Below, one piece after another: positions 42,895 to 53,267 of a DNA stretch of 64,000 nucleotides. This DNA is from Thiohalobacter thiocyanaticus (GTDB lineage: Bacteria > Pseudomonadota > Gammaproteobacteria > Thiohalobacterales > Thiohalobacteraceae): contig NZ_QZMU01000001.1 of NCBI RefSeq assembly GCF_003932505.1, positions 2,427,001 through 2,491,000 on the forward strand, given 5' to 3'. The notes beneath the pieces were generated by a model. That model did not search any database. It was given only the letters and a program-made list of their open reading frames with translations, and was not told where the DNA came from. The stretch's first letter is position 1. Each line of letters begins with the position of its first letter. A program made the position numbers and the translations under genes.

Positions 42895-43798
42895 TTGTCT
42901 TTCGAGCTCGAGATTAAAAAAATCGAACGCCCGATTGGTATTGTGGTTTCGGGCGGAAGAACTGCCACAGCGTTCCTGGGTAAGAATTTGAGCCAGGTGT
43001 TTGCAGATGCCGCAGCATTTCATGAGCCTGATGCTGTACATCATGGACGCATTATCAGTGACATCAAGCAGGTTGTTCCCAGATTTGGTTTCTATCGAGG
43101 CGGGTTGGGGAAGCTGCTGGGTCGAACGGGGCTGCGCACAATTGGAGAAAGTTACATTGCCGGTAAGCTCAACGATGAAGAGGCAGCTAGAGAGATAGTT
43201 GCCCACAGGTCGCGCTTTTATGCGCGGCAGACAGCAAAACTGGTTATCGAGTCCAATTATGCATTTTATGCTTTGTTGCCGGTACTTCCACGTGTATTTG
43301 AAAACTACAAGGTTGTTGCTATTGTACGAGACCCTGAAACCTGGATACGTTCTTACCTGAATAAAGACGATCGTTACGGCAGTAAGGATTATCTGGACAA
43401 GCTTGGGCTTAGAATTAGTCCAAAATCGGTTGGTGATAAGGATATAGATGCAGAGTGGCAGGGAATGAAGACAGAAGAGAGGTTGGCTTGGTTCTGGAGA
43501 CTGGTTTACCAGCGGATCGCTGATGCATCGGATACTGATCCGAATATTCGGGTATTTCGATTTGAGGATCTGTTTTACGGTGAAGAGCGAGAATCCTCGT
43601 TCCTCGATATGGCCCGATTCCTGGGTGATTTCCTGGAGATGAAATTTCACCCGCAGCTACAGGCAAATCTACTTGATCAGATCGAAAATGCTGCCCCCCC
43701 CCCGTGAGACAGGTGCGAGCAATGAAGATGTGGCTCGTGCCGCTGAGCGTTGGTGTGATCCGCTGCGCAGACGCTGGGGTTACCCCTTGGGGTCATAA
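42895..43798 (+). CDS. Sulfotransferase-like protein, C-terminus split at a C10 tract
   Basis: Resembles PAPS-dependent sulfotransferases. The N-terminal GGRTATAFLGKNL (about residues 20-32) fits the 5'-phosphosulfate loop, and IVRDPETWIRSYL (about 142-154) fits the 3'-phosphate motif. The TTG start follows GGAG. As given, the frame stops at 43707 (270 residues) just after a run of ten C (43694-43703). One C fewer extends it by 30 residues through AAERWCDPLRRRWGYPLGS to TAA at 43798, which looks like a genuine end. Codon use is AT-richer than the housekeeping genes. Confidence 0.6.
43694..43703 (+). repeat. Poly-C tract (C10) in the sulfotransferase-like gene
   Basis: Ten consecutive C bases near the 3' end of the gene. 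Tract length decides between a 270- and a 300-residue product, so it could be a phase-variation site or a length-miscall in the sequence. Confidence 0.85.
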
Positions 43799-44757
43799 CC
43801 ACGTGGGCTGGTGCTTTGCTGCCTGACCATTTTTCGTGATAATTGATGGGCGAGCCAAGGGCCAAGCGAGAATGTGACCACCAGCGCGGATAATCGGTCA
43901 AGCACTGCTGCGGTCACTGTGAGGTCAAGGGGAAGACCCAGTACATGACCAATCCCTACGATTACACCTTCACGTAGTCCCAGATTTCCTGGCAGGAAAG
44001 AGAAAGCAACACTCGCTGCCGCGGCTGTCTGAAGAAACAGTACTTCCTGAGCCGATATTCTCACATCTGTAAGATAAAAGCTGAGCCACAGGCGTGTCGC
44101 CATCAGGTTAAGAATGACAAATATCAGCGCCATATAAACTGCCATAGGCTTGAAGTTTCTCCATGGCGCAAGTGAAGTTGAAAAATATTGCAGGCGATTG
44201 CGAATTGCTGTTTTCCGTATCCATGTACTCGCTCTGGGAGCGAACCCTAGAATGACAGAAGCGCTGAGCCCAGTGATGATAAGAGCTACAGTTATTACCC
44301 ATAGCGAATTAGGGTATGCATCCTGAAGGTAAATCAGAATGCCTAATCCTCCCCCTAGAAAACCTGCCAGGGTAACGTAAAGCAATTGTCCATATGCGGT
44401 CGCAGCCACGTAACGTTGCACTGGCATCGCGTGAAGTGCTCGGAAATAGGCGCCGCGTGCCACAAGGCCGGCCTTCGCCGGCAGATAATTCAGGAAATTG
44501 TTGCTGATAGCTAGGCTGAAGGATTCCACTCGTCCAACTTTCGTATTGAATATTCCAAAAATGATTCGCTGAGCTTGCCCGAGCAAGAAAAACGTTACCA
44601 GGGAAATGAAGGCCATGGCTGCAAAAAAAGGCGCCGCTATATGTGTAACCTTGTTCAGTTCCGGTAGGTGATATGTAAGGTGGGTTGCGGCAAAAGCAAG
44701 AAACAGGGTTAGTACAGAAACCGATAATAATCTTTTTTTGTGAATTCGCCCAGGCAT
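43780..44757 (-). CDS. Flippase-like membrane protein (LPG synthase TM / UPF0104 type)
   Basis: A 325-residue integral membrane protein with about eight helices. Segments NNFLNYLPAKAGLVARGAYFRALH and FLPGNLGLREGVIVGIGHVLGL match the AglD / lysylphosphatidylglycerol-synthetase transmembrane family, in which the PAKAG and LGLREG loops are typical. Members often sit in glycan loci, and a lipid-glycan transport role is proposed for some. It converges with the sulfotransferase-like gene and overlaps its repaired end. Confidence 0.7.
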   Translation of the reverse strand: MPGRIHKKRLLSVSVLTLFLAFAATHLTYHLPELNKVTHIAAPFFAAMAFISLVTFFLLGQAQRIIFGIFNTKVGRVESFSLAISNNFLNYLPAKAGLVARGAYFRALHAMPVQRYVAATAYGQLLYVTLAGFLGGGLGILIYLQDAYPNSLWVITVALIITGLSASVILGFAPRASTWIRKTAIRNRLQYFSTSLAPWRNFKPMAVYMALIFVILNLMATRLWLSFYLTDVRISAQEVLFLQTAAAASVAFSFLPGNLGLREGVIVGIGHVLGLPLDLTVTAAVLDRLSALVVTFSLGPWLAHQLSRKMVRQQSTSPRGYDPKG

Positions 44758-44798
44758 GCTGTTGCAGCTATTTTTAAAGAATTACCTTGTGGGAGGGA

Positions 44799-45956
44799 TT
44801 AAGCACGTGCGCAGATCTCGAGCAGGTGACGTCCGAATTCCGGCCAGGAAAATTGTTGCGCAAATTCAACGCAAGAAGAGTTTGGCTTTTGTCTCGACTG
44901 TGTCAGAAACTCTATCAGAGAATTGGTGAAACTATCATTGTCACCAGCAGCAACCACTTGGCCTGATAAAGCATTGCAGACTGAGTCGGCTACACCGCCT
45001 GCTGAGAACGCGACGGTTGGTAGTCCATGCGCCGCCGCTTCGATTGCCACCATGCCAAATCCCTCATTGTCTCCAGGGCGCTCCTGTACCGGAAACACAT
45101 GCGTATCAGCAGCGAAGTATGCCTCATTTATTTCGGGGTCGTCGTGAGCCCTGCTACCAAGAAAAATAACGTTTTCGGTAAGGCGGTTTGAATGCAGGGC
45201 GTGGTGTATGCGATTCAACAGCGATTCTCCCTTAAGTAAGGCGAGATTGGGTTCATCACCAATGACAACTAAGCGGGCATCTGGGATTTCCCTGCATACC
45301 TTTGGAAGGATTTCCTCAACAAAAGGCAGGAGGCCTTTGCGCGCAGTGATGCGGCCTACATAGAGCATGACAGGAGCGTTCCCTAGATTGTATCGTTCGC
45401 GGAACCGGTAGCGAGAAGCTTCAGAGTCTGAAAGATCGGGCAGGTCAACGCCGGGATGAAGTGTTGTCAGCCGATTTTCAGCTACACCGGCATTTATGGC
45501 AAGTTGTCTGGTGTGGTGGCTGTTGGCCAGCACGTGATCGCAGCGGCGGATAAATGGCAGCCAGAGAAGACGATAAATCCTGTGCTGCGTATCTATATCA
45601 AGGCCGTGCAAATAGACTATCGCCCGAGCCCCGACAATACGGGCGCCGAGCCAGGCGAAAGGGGCGGTCAAGCCGCTGCCCGCGAAAACGATTTGTGGTC
45701 GAAGCTTCAATGTCTGTAGAAATACAGCCATTTTCATGCGCAGCAAAAATAACCAAAGCGATCGAAAGGGTATTTCGGTCACGCCCACACCAGCAGGCGC
45801 GAGCTCGGCAGCGCCTGTGGGTCCAACGACGTGCAGATCGAATGATATTTTCAATTCATCTGCTATATGCCAGATAAGACGTTCCATGCCGCCGATCAGA
45901 GGCGGCAGATTGCGAGTCAAGAGAAGCAGGCGTGGCTTGGCTTTCTGTGTAGCCAT
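44799..45956 (-). CDS. Family 4 glycosyltransferase
   Basis: GT-B fold retaining glycosyltransferase. From ATG 45956 it is 385 residues. The acceptor half begins PRLLLLTRNLPPLIGGMERLIWHI, and the donor half has VMLYVGRITARKGL and DARLVVIGDEP. The EX7E region GDNEGFGMVAIEAAAHGLPTVA lies near residue 310. An alternative ATG at 45965 overlaps the end of the next gene upstream. Sugar and acceptor are unknown. Confidence 0.85.
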   Translation of the reverse strand: MATQKAKPRLLLLTRNLPPLIGGMERLIWHIADELKISFDLHVVGPTGAAELAPAGVGVTEIPFRSLWLFLLRMKMAVFLQTLKLRPQIVFAGSGLTAPFAWLGARIVGARAIVYLHGLDIDTQHRIYRLLWLPFIRRCDHVLANSHHTRQLAINAGVAENRLTTLHPGVDLPDLSDSEASRYRFRERYNLGNAPVMLYVGRITARKGLLPFVEEILPKVCREIPDARLVVIGDEPNLALLKGESLLNRIHHALHSNRLTENVIFLGSRAHDDPEINEAYFAADTHVFPVQERPGDNEGFGMVAIEAAAHGLPTVAFSAGGVADSVCNALSGQVVAAGDNDSFTNSLIEFLTQSRQKPNSSCVEFAQQFSWPEFGRHLLEICARA

Positions 45957-45961
45957 GAAGC

Positions 45962-46828
45962 TCAATCCTTGTACATCAGCTGGGTGATCTGCTCCGATAT
46001 CAACCCGATTAGAAAAATCAGTATTGCGGTTGTGATCAGCAACGCCGACATGTTGGTGAAGCGGCTGTAGGCAATAAAAGTGTATGCATAATAGCCGAGA
46101 CCCAGACAGAACATGCAGGCGCTCGCGGGTACGAATATCTTTAATGGTGAATACAGCGTGGCGACCTTGAAGATGATGATCAGGAACCGTAGTCCATCAC
46201 GTATAGGGCGGATATGACTCTTGCCGCTACGTTTGGCCACAGTAATAGGGATATAGCCAACGGAGTATCCGGCGCGGAAGAAAGCCATGGTTATTGTGGT
46301 TGGATAGGAGAAACCATTTGGTAGTAAGTGCATAAATTCACGGAATTTATCTGCGCGAACGGCGCGGAACCCGGACGTGAGGTCCTCGATGCGGTGACCG
46401 GTCATGTAACTCGCAAGCCAATTATAGAAGGTATTGGCAATACCGCGGCCGATGCTGGCCTGAGAGACGTCGCCGCGTGCACCAATGACCATATCCATTC
46501 CGGATTCCACTTCGTGAATCAGGCGGGTGATGTCGGCGGGATTGTGCTGGCCGTCGCCATCCATGAAAACAATTATCTCACCCTGAGCGGCGCGGGCCCC
46601 ACTTTTTATCGCGGCGCCATTGCCCATGCTGTAGCTGTGCCGAATAACCTTGGCGCCTGCTTCCGCTGCCACATTTGAAGTGTTGTCGCTTGAGCCATCG
46701 TCCACCAGAACAATTTCCGCGTCGCCGTAATGCTCAAGAAGTCGGTGAATCAGATGACCTACGGTATCTGCTTCGTTCTTTGCCGGGATGACCACGGTGA
46801 CAGTGTGAAATGTATTTTTGTTTTCCAT
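45962..46828 (-). CDS. Family 2 glycosyltransferase, polyprenyl-phosphate type
   Basis: Resembles DPM1/GtrB enzymes that load a sugar on polyprenyl phosphate. The 288-residue protein has TVVIPAKNEADTVGHLI, the donor motif DDGSSDNT, and the catalytic MDGDGQHNPADI (DxD). Toward the C-terminus are two membrane helices (about 220-285). The upstream in-frame ATG at 46864 would overlap the next gene. It may supply a lipid-linked sugar to the membrane protein encoded upstream. Confidence 0.85.
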   Translation of the reverse strand: MENKNTFHTVTVVIPAKNEADTVGHLIHRLLEHYGDAEIVLVDDGSSDNTSNVAAEAGAKVIRHSYSMGNGAAIKSGARAAQGEIIVFMDGDGQHNPADITRLIHEVESGMDMVIGARGDVSQASIGRGIANTFYNWLASYMTGHRIEDLTSGFRAVRADKFREFMHLLPNGFSYPTTITMAFFRAGYSVGYIPITVAKRSGKSHIRPIRDGLRFLIIIFKVATLYSPLKIFVPASACMFCLGLGYYAYTFIAYSRFTNMSALLITTAILIFLIGLISEQITQLMYKD

Positions 46829-46860
46829 TGTACCTTGTAGACGGTTATGTAGTTTAGTAG

Positions 46861-48888
46861 TCAATGCGTCAGGGGATTGTCGTCAACAAGTATTTCGTTG
46901 CGCCTGTCACCCATATTTAGCATTTTAGGCTCGACTTCGTTTATGGAATCCAACATCGATTTTGTATCAAATACGGATTTGAATCGGGGATCTTTCAGCA
47001 GTGCGTTGATTTTCTCGACCGCATTTTGTGCTGATTCAATATCATCTCCTGCTAGGCTGCTGAATACTATTCCCTCCAGCGCAAACAGACGATGTAAGTG
47101 CTGCACATTATTACGTAACCTGTCAGCATCCATGAATGTCGATCGTGCTATTTCAGTTCGACCGTCTGCAAGATGGGCGCGGCCAATCTCTATCATTGTA
47201 TAATAGCGCGATTTTTCCTTTATGCGCGGATTTTCGAGGAAGGCGGTCAGGAGAGTGGTTGCCTCCTTGGTGCTCAGTGCAGGGCATTCCCCTTGCCTTG
47301 CTAATGCCCCGAGGCTGTATACGCTGCTTTCTGTATAGGCAGTGACGTATCCTGTACGAAGTCTTAGCCGGATTGACTCGTATAGCTCATCTGGATAGGT
47401 TTCTGATTTGCAGTATGTAAACAGAAGATGTATGGCCGGGCCGGCTTCGTTTGGCGAATTCTCGATCGCGCGCATTAGGTAAGCGCGTGCGCGATCAATT
47501 TCTCTGTATCGAAGGCTTATATTTGCCAGATTCGAAAGTGAGCGTACTGAGTCAGGATACAGTTCCAGTGCTGACAAATTGATATGCTCAGCGCTTTGCC
47601 ATGTCAAGGCGCGGGTATGTGTAGTGACTGCAAATGTTGCTGCTAAGCCAGTAAGTGCCAGGAGTTTGGCCCATTGTGCACGATTAAACGAATCGATGCC
47701 AAGGTACAGATAATAGGTCAGTGCGAATAGTAGGCCCCAGGCTGCAAAGTAATTGCGATGCTCGAATACCAGTTCTAGAGGTATAAAGCTCGATTCGAGC
47801 AGGTGTGATATGTAGAAGATTGCGACACCCAGTGATAGAACCGGTGCCCGGCGAATCAAGGCGGTGGCCGCTCCTATTAGTGCGGTATGGCCGACGAGTG
47901 CCGCCGCGGTCCTGATGTCAATAGTTGGCTGCACAGGATATGCATCATGCAGAAGGCTCAACTCAGCAGCGCGCGGAAGTAAAATACCTTTTATGTAAAA
48001 CCACAGTACATGTGATTCTGTGAGCAAGCGTTCTTCTAGAGTAAAGTTGCGATTATTGTAGCCATGCATAAAATCGGGCCATTTCAATATGACGTAAGCT
48101 ACGGCGACGTTTAATGGTAGTAGTACAAACAGGACGTGAAACGTTAAAAGCACTCGACGGCCGACTCGCCAGTTTGGGCTGGCTGTTGAATTTGCGGGGC
48201 TGATGTGGGCGTTGCCTGTTCCGGTAGGCCGCCAGCGGAAGACGATAATCTCGATCATCAGTAGATAGCAGGGTAATAGCGCCGCATTTTCCTTACTGAA
48301 AATTCCAATCAGTCCAGCTATTGCAACCGTGCCGGCCATTCCTGTCCCATATTTTAATGGCCGCTGGTGGAGGCGAATACGGAAAAAAACATACGCAAGA
48401 AGCGCGATAATCAGGAACAAAATTGCCAGCTGCGTCATTCTCTGTACGGCATAGAGCGTGGTGCTGACCAGCAACGGATGGAGCAACCACAGAGTTGCCG
48501 CAGCGCCTGAGATATACCACGCTCGCGCTTCGGGCTGCGGTGAGGGCATATGACGCAGCAGGATGGCGCCTAGCGGCCAGAGCAGTATCCCGACCAGCAA
48601 ATGAATCATCAGGTTATGATATTTAAATGCAGCGGGGTCCAGTCCATGGAAAAGACTGGTAAAGGCGAAGCTGGCAGCGGCGACCGGGCGGCCAAGCCGT
48701 CCTGAGTCATTGCTGAATGCTGCCTGCATCCATGATTTGTAGCTCGATTCGGTAATGACAGCCTGGTTGATGTTCGAAGAATCATCCAGCAGGAACGGCC
48801 CGTCTATGCCGATCCAGTATGCGGCGACACACGCGATTATACTCGTCGCCAGGAGTACTCCAAGAAATAGGTGATCCCGAATCGTCAT
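46861..48888 (-). CDS. Multi-spanning TPR protein, TMTC-like glycosyltransferase candidate
   Basis: A 675-residue protein with about 11-12 membrane helices (1-440) and a C-terminal TPR region (about 450-600, SVRSLSNLANISLRYREIDRARAYL). The first periplasmic loop begins GIDGPFLLDDSSNINQ and continues LGRPVAAASF, resembling the acidic first loop of GT-C enzymes such as TMTC and related bacterial TPR glycosyltransferases. Its place next to pilA suggests a pilin O-glycosyltransferase, but that is inference. Confidence 0.6.
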   Translation of the reverse strand: MTIRDHLFLGVLLATSIIACVAAYWIGIDGPFLLDDSSNINQAVITESSYKSWMQAAFSNDSGRLGRPVAAASFAFTSLFHGLDPAAFKYHNLMIHLLVGILLWPLGAILLRHMPSPQPEARAWYISGAAATLWLLHPLLVSTTLYAVQRMTQLAILFLIIALLAYVFFRIRLHQRPLKYGTGMAGTVAIAGLIGIFSKENAALLPCYLLMIEIIVFRWRPTGTGNAHISPANSTASPNWRVGRRVLLTFHVLFVLLPLNVAVAYVILKWPDFMHGYNNRNFTLEERLLTESHVLWFYIKGILLPRAAELSLLHDAYPVQPTIDIRTAAALVGHTALIGAATALIRRAPVLSLGVAIFYISHLLESSFIPLELVFEHRNYFAAWGLLFALTYYLYLGIDSFNRAQWAKLLALTGLAATFAVTTHTRALTWQSAEHINLSALELYPDSVRSLSNLANISLRYREIDRARAYLMRAIENSPNEAGPAIHLLFTYCKSETYPDELYESIRLRLRTGYVTAYTESSVYSLGALARQGECPALSTKEATTLLTAFLENPRIKEKSRYYTMIEIGRAHLADGRTEIARSTFMDADRLRNNVQHLHRLFALEGIVFSSLAGDDIESAQNAVEKINALLKDPRFKSVFDTKSMLDSINEVEPKMLNMGDRRNEILVDDNPLTH

Positions 48889-48960
48889 TGTGGCTGAACA
48901 AGAAGGGCCGCCATAATGGCGGCCCGGTTGAGATGTCCCATCCTTGAGAATACGGTCGAA

Positions 48961-49368
48961 TTATTGACGGCAGCTTGCCGGAGCAAGTTTCGGTGCGCCA
49001 CTGGCTGTGCACGTCCAAGTTACTGCGCCAGCGGTAGTGGTACTCGGTGTAAGCCGCAATACAAGGTTATCTACCTCAGCCGTGCCGGTGATTTCGATAC
49101 GGTTGTTTGCCCAAGCCATGCCGGAAACAATGGCAGTAGTTTGATCCTGGAAGCCGGCCTGGGTTGCATTAGTCGGCAAGTTACCTGTCGTGACGATGTA
49201 ATCAGCAACAGATGCTTTTGCTCCCGAGGCAATACTCAGTAGCTCAGAGGCCTTGGCGCGCTTGGTGTAATCCTGATAGGCCGGGATCGCGATGGCGGCC
49301 AGGATGCCGATGATCGCGACCACGATCATGAGTTCGATAAGGGTAAAACCCTGTTGTGTCTTCTTCAT
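48961..49368 (-). CDS. pilA: Type IV major pilin
   Basis: Subunit of the pilus fibre. The 135-residue prepilin has the class IVa leader MKKTQQG, cleaved before [22 protein letters not shown] with the essential Glu5. The C-terminal disulfide loop is C120 to C133 ([14 protein letters not shown]). PilD would cleave and methylate it. A sigma54 promoter precedes it and pilRS lie next to it, so it is likely PilR-dependent. Confidence 0.96.
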   Translation of the reverse strand: MKKTQQGFTLIELMIVVAIIGILAAIAIPAYQDYTKRAKASELLSIASGAKASVADYIVTTGNLPTNATQAGFQDQTTAIVSGMAWANNRIEITGTAEVDNLVLRLTPSTTTAGAVTWTCTASGAPKLAPASCRQ

Positions 49369-49439
49369 GGTGAATCTCCCAAATATTGTGTTGGTGGCGA
49401 CGGCGGAACCAGGCTGGGCGCCGGTCGTGGTCTGGTGAA

Positions 49440-49455
49440 AGCAGGAGCTGTGCCA
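49440..49455 (-). promoter_or_regulatory. Sigma54 promoter of pilA
   Basis: On the minus strand TGGCAC-AGCTC-CTGCT gives GG and GC with exactly ten bases between, the required -24/-12 spacing. Transcription would start near 49429, leaving a leader of about 60 bases. PilR-type activators work only with sigma54, which fits the genes next door. Confidence 0.85.
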
Positions 49456-49665
49456 TGCGGCTGGTGTTTCTACTAGATGGGTAATAATGTTTAATAAAAA
49501 CAGATAGATAATAAATATTCAGAGCGATTCATTGCCACTCTCTTAGATTACGGATGTGACCGAGATCGCAAAATTTCGGCGTTTCGGGTGACAAATTTTG
49601 TCACCTGGGTGACGTAGTGTGTCGTTGAACGGGAGTCCGAACGGGCGTAATCCGCTACAGCGGTA

Positions 49666-49751
49666 ATCGTCGGGTTAGCTGCGCTAACCCGACCTACGGG
49701 GCTGGATCCCGGCCTTCGCCGGGATGACGGGTAGGCCGGGATGACGGGTAG
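49666..49751. repeat. REP-like and CGTCATCCCGG-type modules after pilR
   Basis: GTCGGGTTAGCTGCGCTAAC and CCGACCTAC (49669-49697) form a hairpin ending in CTAC, the reverse of GTAG. GGATCCCGGCCTTCGCCGGG (49704-49723) with ATGACG follows, and GCCGGGATGACGGGTAG is then repeated in tandem. No outer CACGGAA arms were seen. It lies directly downstream of the pilR stop. Confidence 0.7.
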
Positions 49752-49756
49752 GAAGT

Positions 49757-51107
<1,351 letters not shown>

Positions 51108-51147
51108 GCGGTTTCCTGTGTAATCAATGCGCTGCAAAATCATATCA

Positions 51148-51265
51148 AGGAGCGCCACGGAATACACGGAAAACACGGAAGCATGAAGGCCATCCCGCCG
51201 GGCGCGCAGCGCCGGCGTTGATAATGGATTTGTCCGTGTTTTCCGTGTATTCCGTGGCGCTCTTT
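51148..51265. repeat. Nested palindrome, CACGGAA arms (pilS-pilR)
   Basis: Left arm 51148-51180 begins GGAGCGCCACGGAATAC; right arm 51231-51265 is the complement, ending TTCCGTGGCGCTCTTT. The inner hairpin CGCCGG / CCGGCG carries the core GCGCAGCG at 51204-51211. It separates pilS from pilR, two genes usually adjacent in one operon. Confidence 0.9.
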
Positions 51266-51272
51266 ATGAAAC

Positions 51273-52895
51273 CTAATCCACCCGGGCGAAGGTGATGCGG
51301 AAACAGCTGCCGCCCCCCTCGCGTTCGATATGGTTCAGCCGGGCGCGGTTGATCTCGGCCAGTTCGCGCGCCAGGTACAGTCCCAGACCGGTGCCGCTGG
51401 CCGAGGTGGTGAAGAAGGGCTCGAAGATGCTGGCGCGGGTCTCGCTGTCGATGCCCGGGCCGTTGTCGATTACATCCAGGCAGGGTGCGCCTGACTCGGA
51501 AATCCGCCCGACCAGTTCCACCCTGAGTGGATGTCCGCTCCGGCTGCCGTGATTGAGCGCGTTCTGGATCAGGTTGCACATGAGCTGATTGAGTTGGCCC
51601 GGGTCGAACTCGATCTGCAGGTCGACCGGATCGATGTCCACTATTACGGTGTCGCTGTCCAGGTTCTGGTAATTGACCATGTCATCGACGAACTCGTTCA
51701 GCCAGTCGGCCAGCAGCAGCCGCTGCGGCTGGGTCGTGCCGCGGCGCGAGAGCTGCAGCACGTTTTCCACGATCCCGTTGACCCGGTCGGCGTGGCTGGC
51801 AATGATCTCGACCAGCCGCCGGTCGTCGTCCTTCAGGTTGGGACTCTCGTTCAGCAGCTGGTCGGCATGACTGATCGCCCCCAGCGGGTTGCGGATCTCG
51901 TGGGCGATGCTGGCGGTGAGCCGGCCCAGGGCGGCCAGCTTCATCTGCTGGGCCTGTTGGGCCATGAGTGCGGTGTCCTCCAGATAGATCAGAGTGGCCG
52001 CGTCGGCGCCGCTGCCCAGGCGGGTGAAGCGCGGCTGCAGCACCGCTTCGGAACGCGGCGGCTGGAAGGCGTCCGGTTCCCGGCCGGGGTCCTGCTGCCA
52101 GGCCCGCAGGGCCCCGGCCAGTTCCGGTGACAGGGCGGCCAGGCTTTCGGGACGGGCTTCGGTGGGAATCTGCAGCATCACCCAGGTCGCGTCATTGATC
52201 AGCCGTATCCGCTCGCGGTGGTCCACCACGACAATGCCGGACTGCAGCCGCTGGACGATATATTCGTTCAGCCGGGCCAGGTTGGCCAGATCCACGCCGC
52301 GCTGTTCGGCCAGGGCCTCGCTTTCGCGGATGCGCCTGGCCAGCAGCCAGGCCAGGCTGGCGGCCGTGAACAGGGCCAGCCCGAGCAGGCCGACGCGGGT
52401 GAACTGGGAGGAGTCCAGGTTGGCGAAGGCCATATAACGGTAGGAGAACTCGGCCATCAGGGCCAGGGTGGCGGTGGCAGCGAAGAAGAAGGCCATCCGC
52501 CCCGGCATCAGCATGGCCCCGGCGATGACGGCCAGGATCAGCAGGATGCCGAGACCGCTGTCCAGCCCGCCGCTGGCGTACATGAGCAGCACGATGGCCA
52601 GGATATCCACCGTGATCTGCAGCAGTACCTGCAGCTGAAAGCCCGGCCGGCGCAGCCGGGTGCTGAAGCCGACCACCAGGGCGAACAGGAAATAGCCCAG
52701 ACTGACCAGGGCATACAGCCAGGGGTTGTCGCTGCCCAGATTGCGTGACCCCGGCAGCAGGAAGAACAGCAGCACCAGCAGTGCGGCCAGCACCAGGCGG
52801 TAGAGGGTGAGAAAACGCAGCGGCTTCCAGGTCAGCGCATCCTGCCAGTCGGCGTTGCGCAGGGCGGAGGGCGCGGCGTAAGCGGCCCGGGTCAT
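51273..52895 (-). CDS. pilS: Type IV pilus sensor histidine kinase PilS
   Basis: Membrane kinase that phosphorylates PilR. The 540-residue protein has about six N-terminal membrane helices (25-185), a linker coil, a PAS domain (about 205-310), and the kinase core. H-box ASIAHEIRNPLGAI is near residue 333, N-box NLIQNALNH near 445, and G-boxes DNGPGID and GTGLGLYLA near 490 and 512. The stop lies 7 bases from the nested repeat. Confidence 0.95.
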   Translation of the reverse strand: MTRAAYAAPSALRNADWQDALTWKPLRFLTLYRLVLAALLVLLFFLLPGSRNLGSDNPWLYALVSLGYFLFALVVGFSTRLRRPGFQLQVLLQITVDILAIVLLMYASGGLDSGLGILLILAVIAGAMLMPGRMAFFFAATATLALMAEFSYRYMAFANLDSSQFTRVGLLGLALFTAASLAWLLARRIRESEALAEQRGVDLANLARLNEYIVQRLQSGIVVVDHRERIRLINDATWVMLQIPTEARPESLAALSPELAGALRAWQQDPGREPDAFQPPRSEAVLQPRFTRLGSGADAATLIYLEDTALMAQQAQQMKLAALGRLTASIAHEIRNPLGAISHADQLLNESPNLKDDDRRLVEIIASHADRVNGIVENVLQLSRRGTTQPQRLLLADWLNEFVDDMVNYQNLDSDTVIVDIDPVDLQIEFDPGQLNQLMCNLIQNALNHGSRSGHPLRVELVGRISESGAPCLDVIDNGPGIDSETRASIFEPFFTTSASGTGLGLYLARELAEINRARLNHIEREGGGSCFRITFARVD

Positions 52896-53131
52896 TGATC
52901 CTTGCCGTCGGCCAGGCGGTGGGCCTCGGAGCAGTACTGCCGGCCGTTGGCCTGGATGGCTTCCTCCTTCGGGATGAACAGCCCGCAGTGATCGCAGCGC
53001 ACCATGCTGCCGTCGATGCGCTTGCGTTCGGTCTGCGCCACCCGGTTGGCGGGTTTGTTCTGCCAGCGTCGAATCAGTTGCCAGACGAGGTAGATGACAA
53101 TACCGAGGATGATGAGGCGGATGAGTCCCAT
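52892..53131 (-). CDS. PP0621-type small membrane protein
   Basis: A 79-residue product from ATG 53131 with an N-terminal helix ([19 protein letters not shown]) and a small CxxC zinc-like motif ([17 protein letters not shown]...YCSEAHR). Proteins of this kind precede pilS in several pseudomonads and relatives. Its end overlaps the pilS start by four bases, so they are probably cotranscribed. Confidence 0.75.
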   Translation of the reverse strand: MGLIRLIILGIVIYLVWQLIRRWQNKPANRVAQTERKRIDGSMVRCDHCGLFIPKEEAIQANGRQYCSEAHRLADGKDQ

Positions 53132-53267
53132 CGCGCTAGTTTCCCGTGTCTGGGCGTTGCAGGCAAGCGCGGCAGTTCGGACTGCATCGCCGTCAATCGG
53201 TTGTTTTGCGCCGGCGCCCGGTTTGTTCCAGAATAGCCGCCACAATAACAGTCAGGGACGCCTCCCG

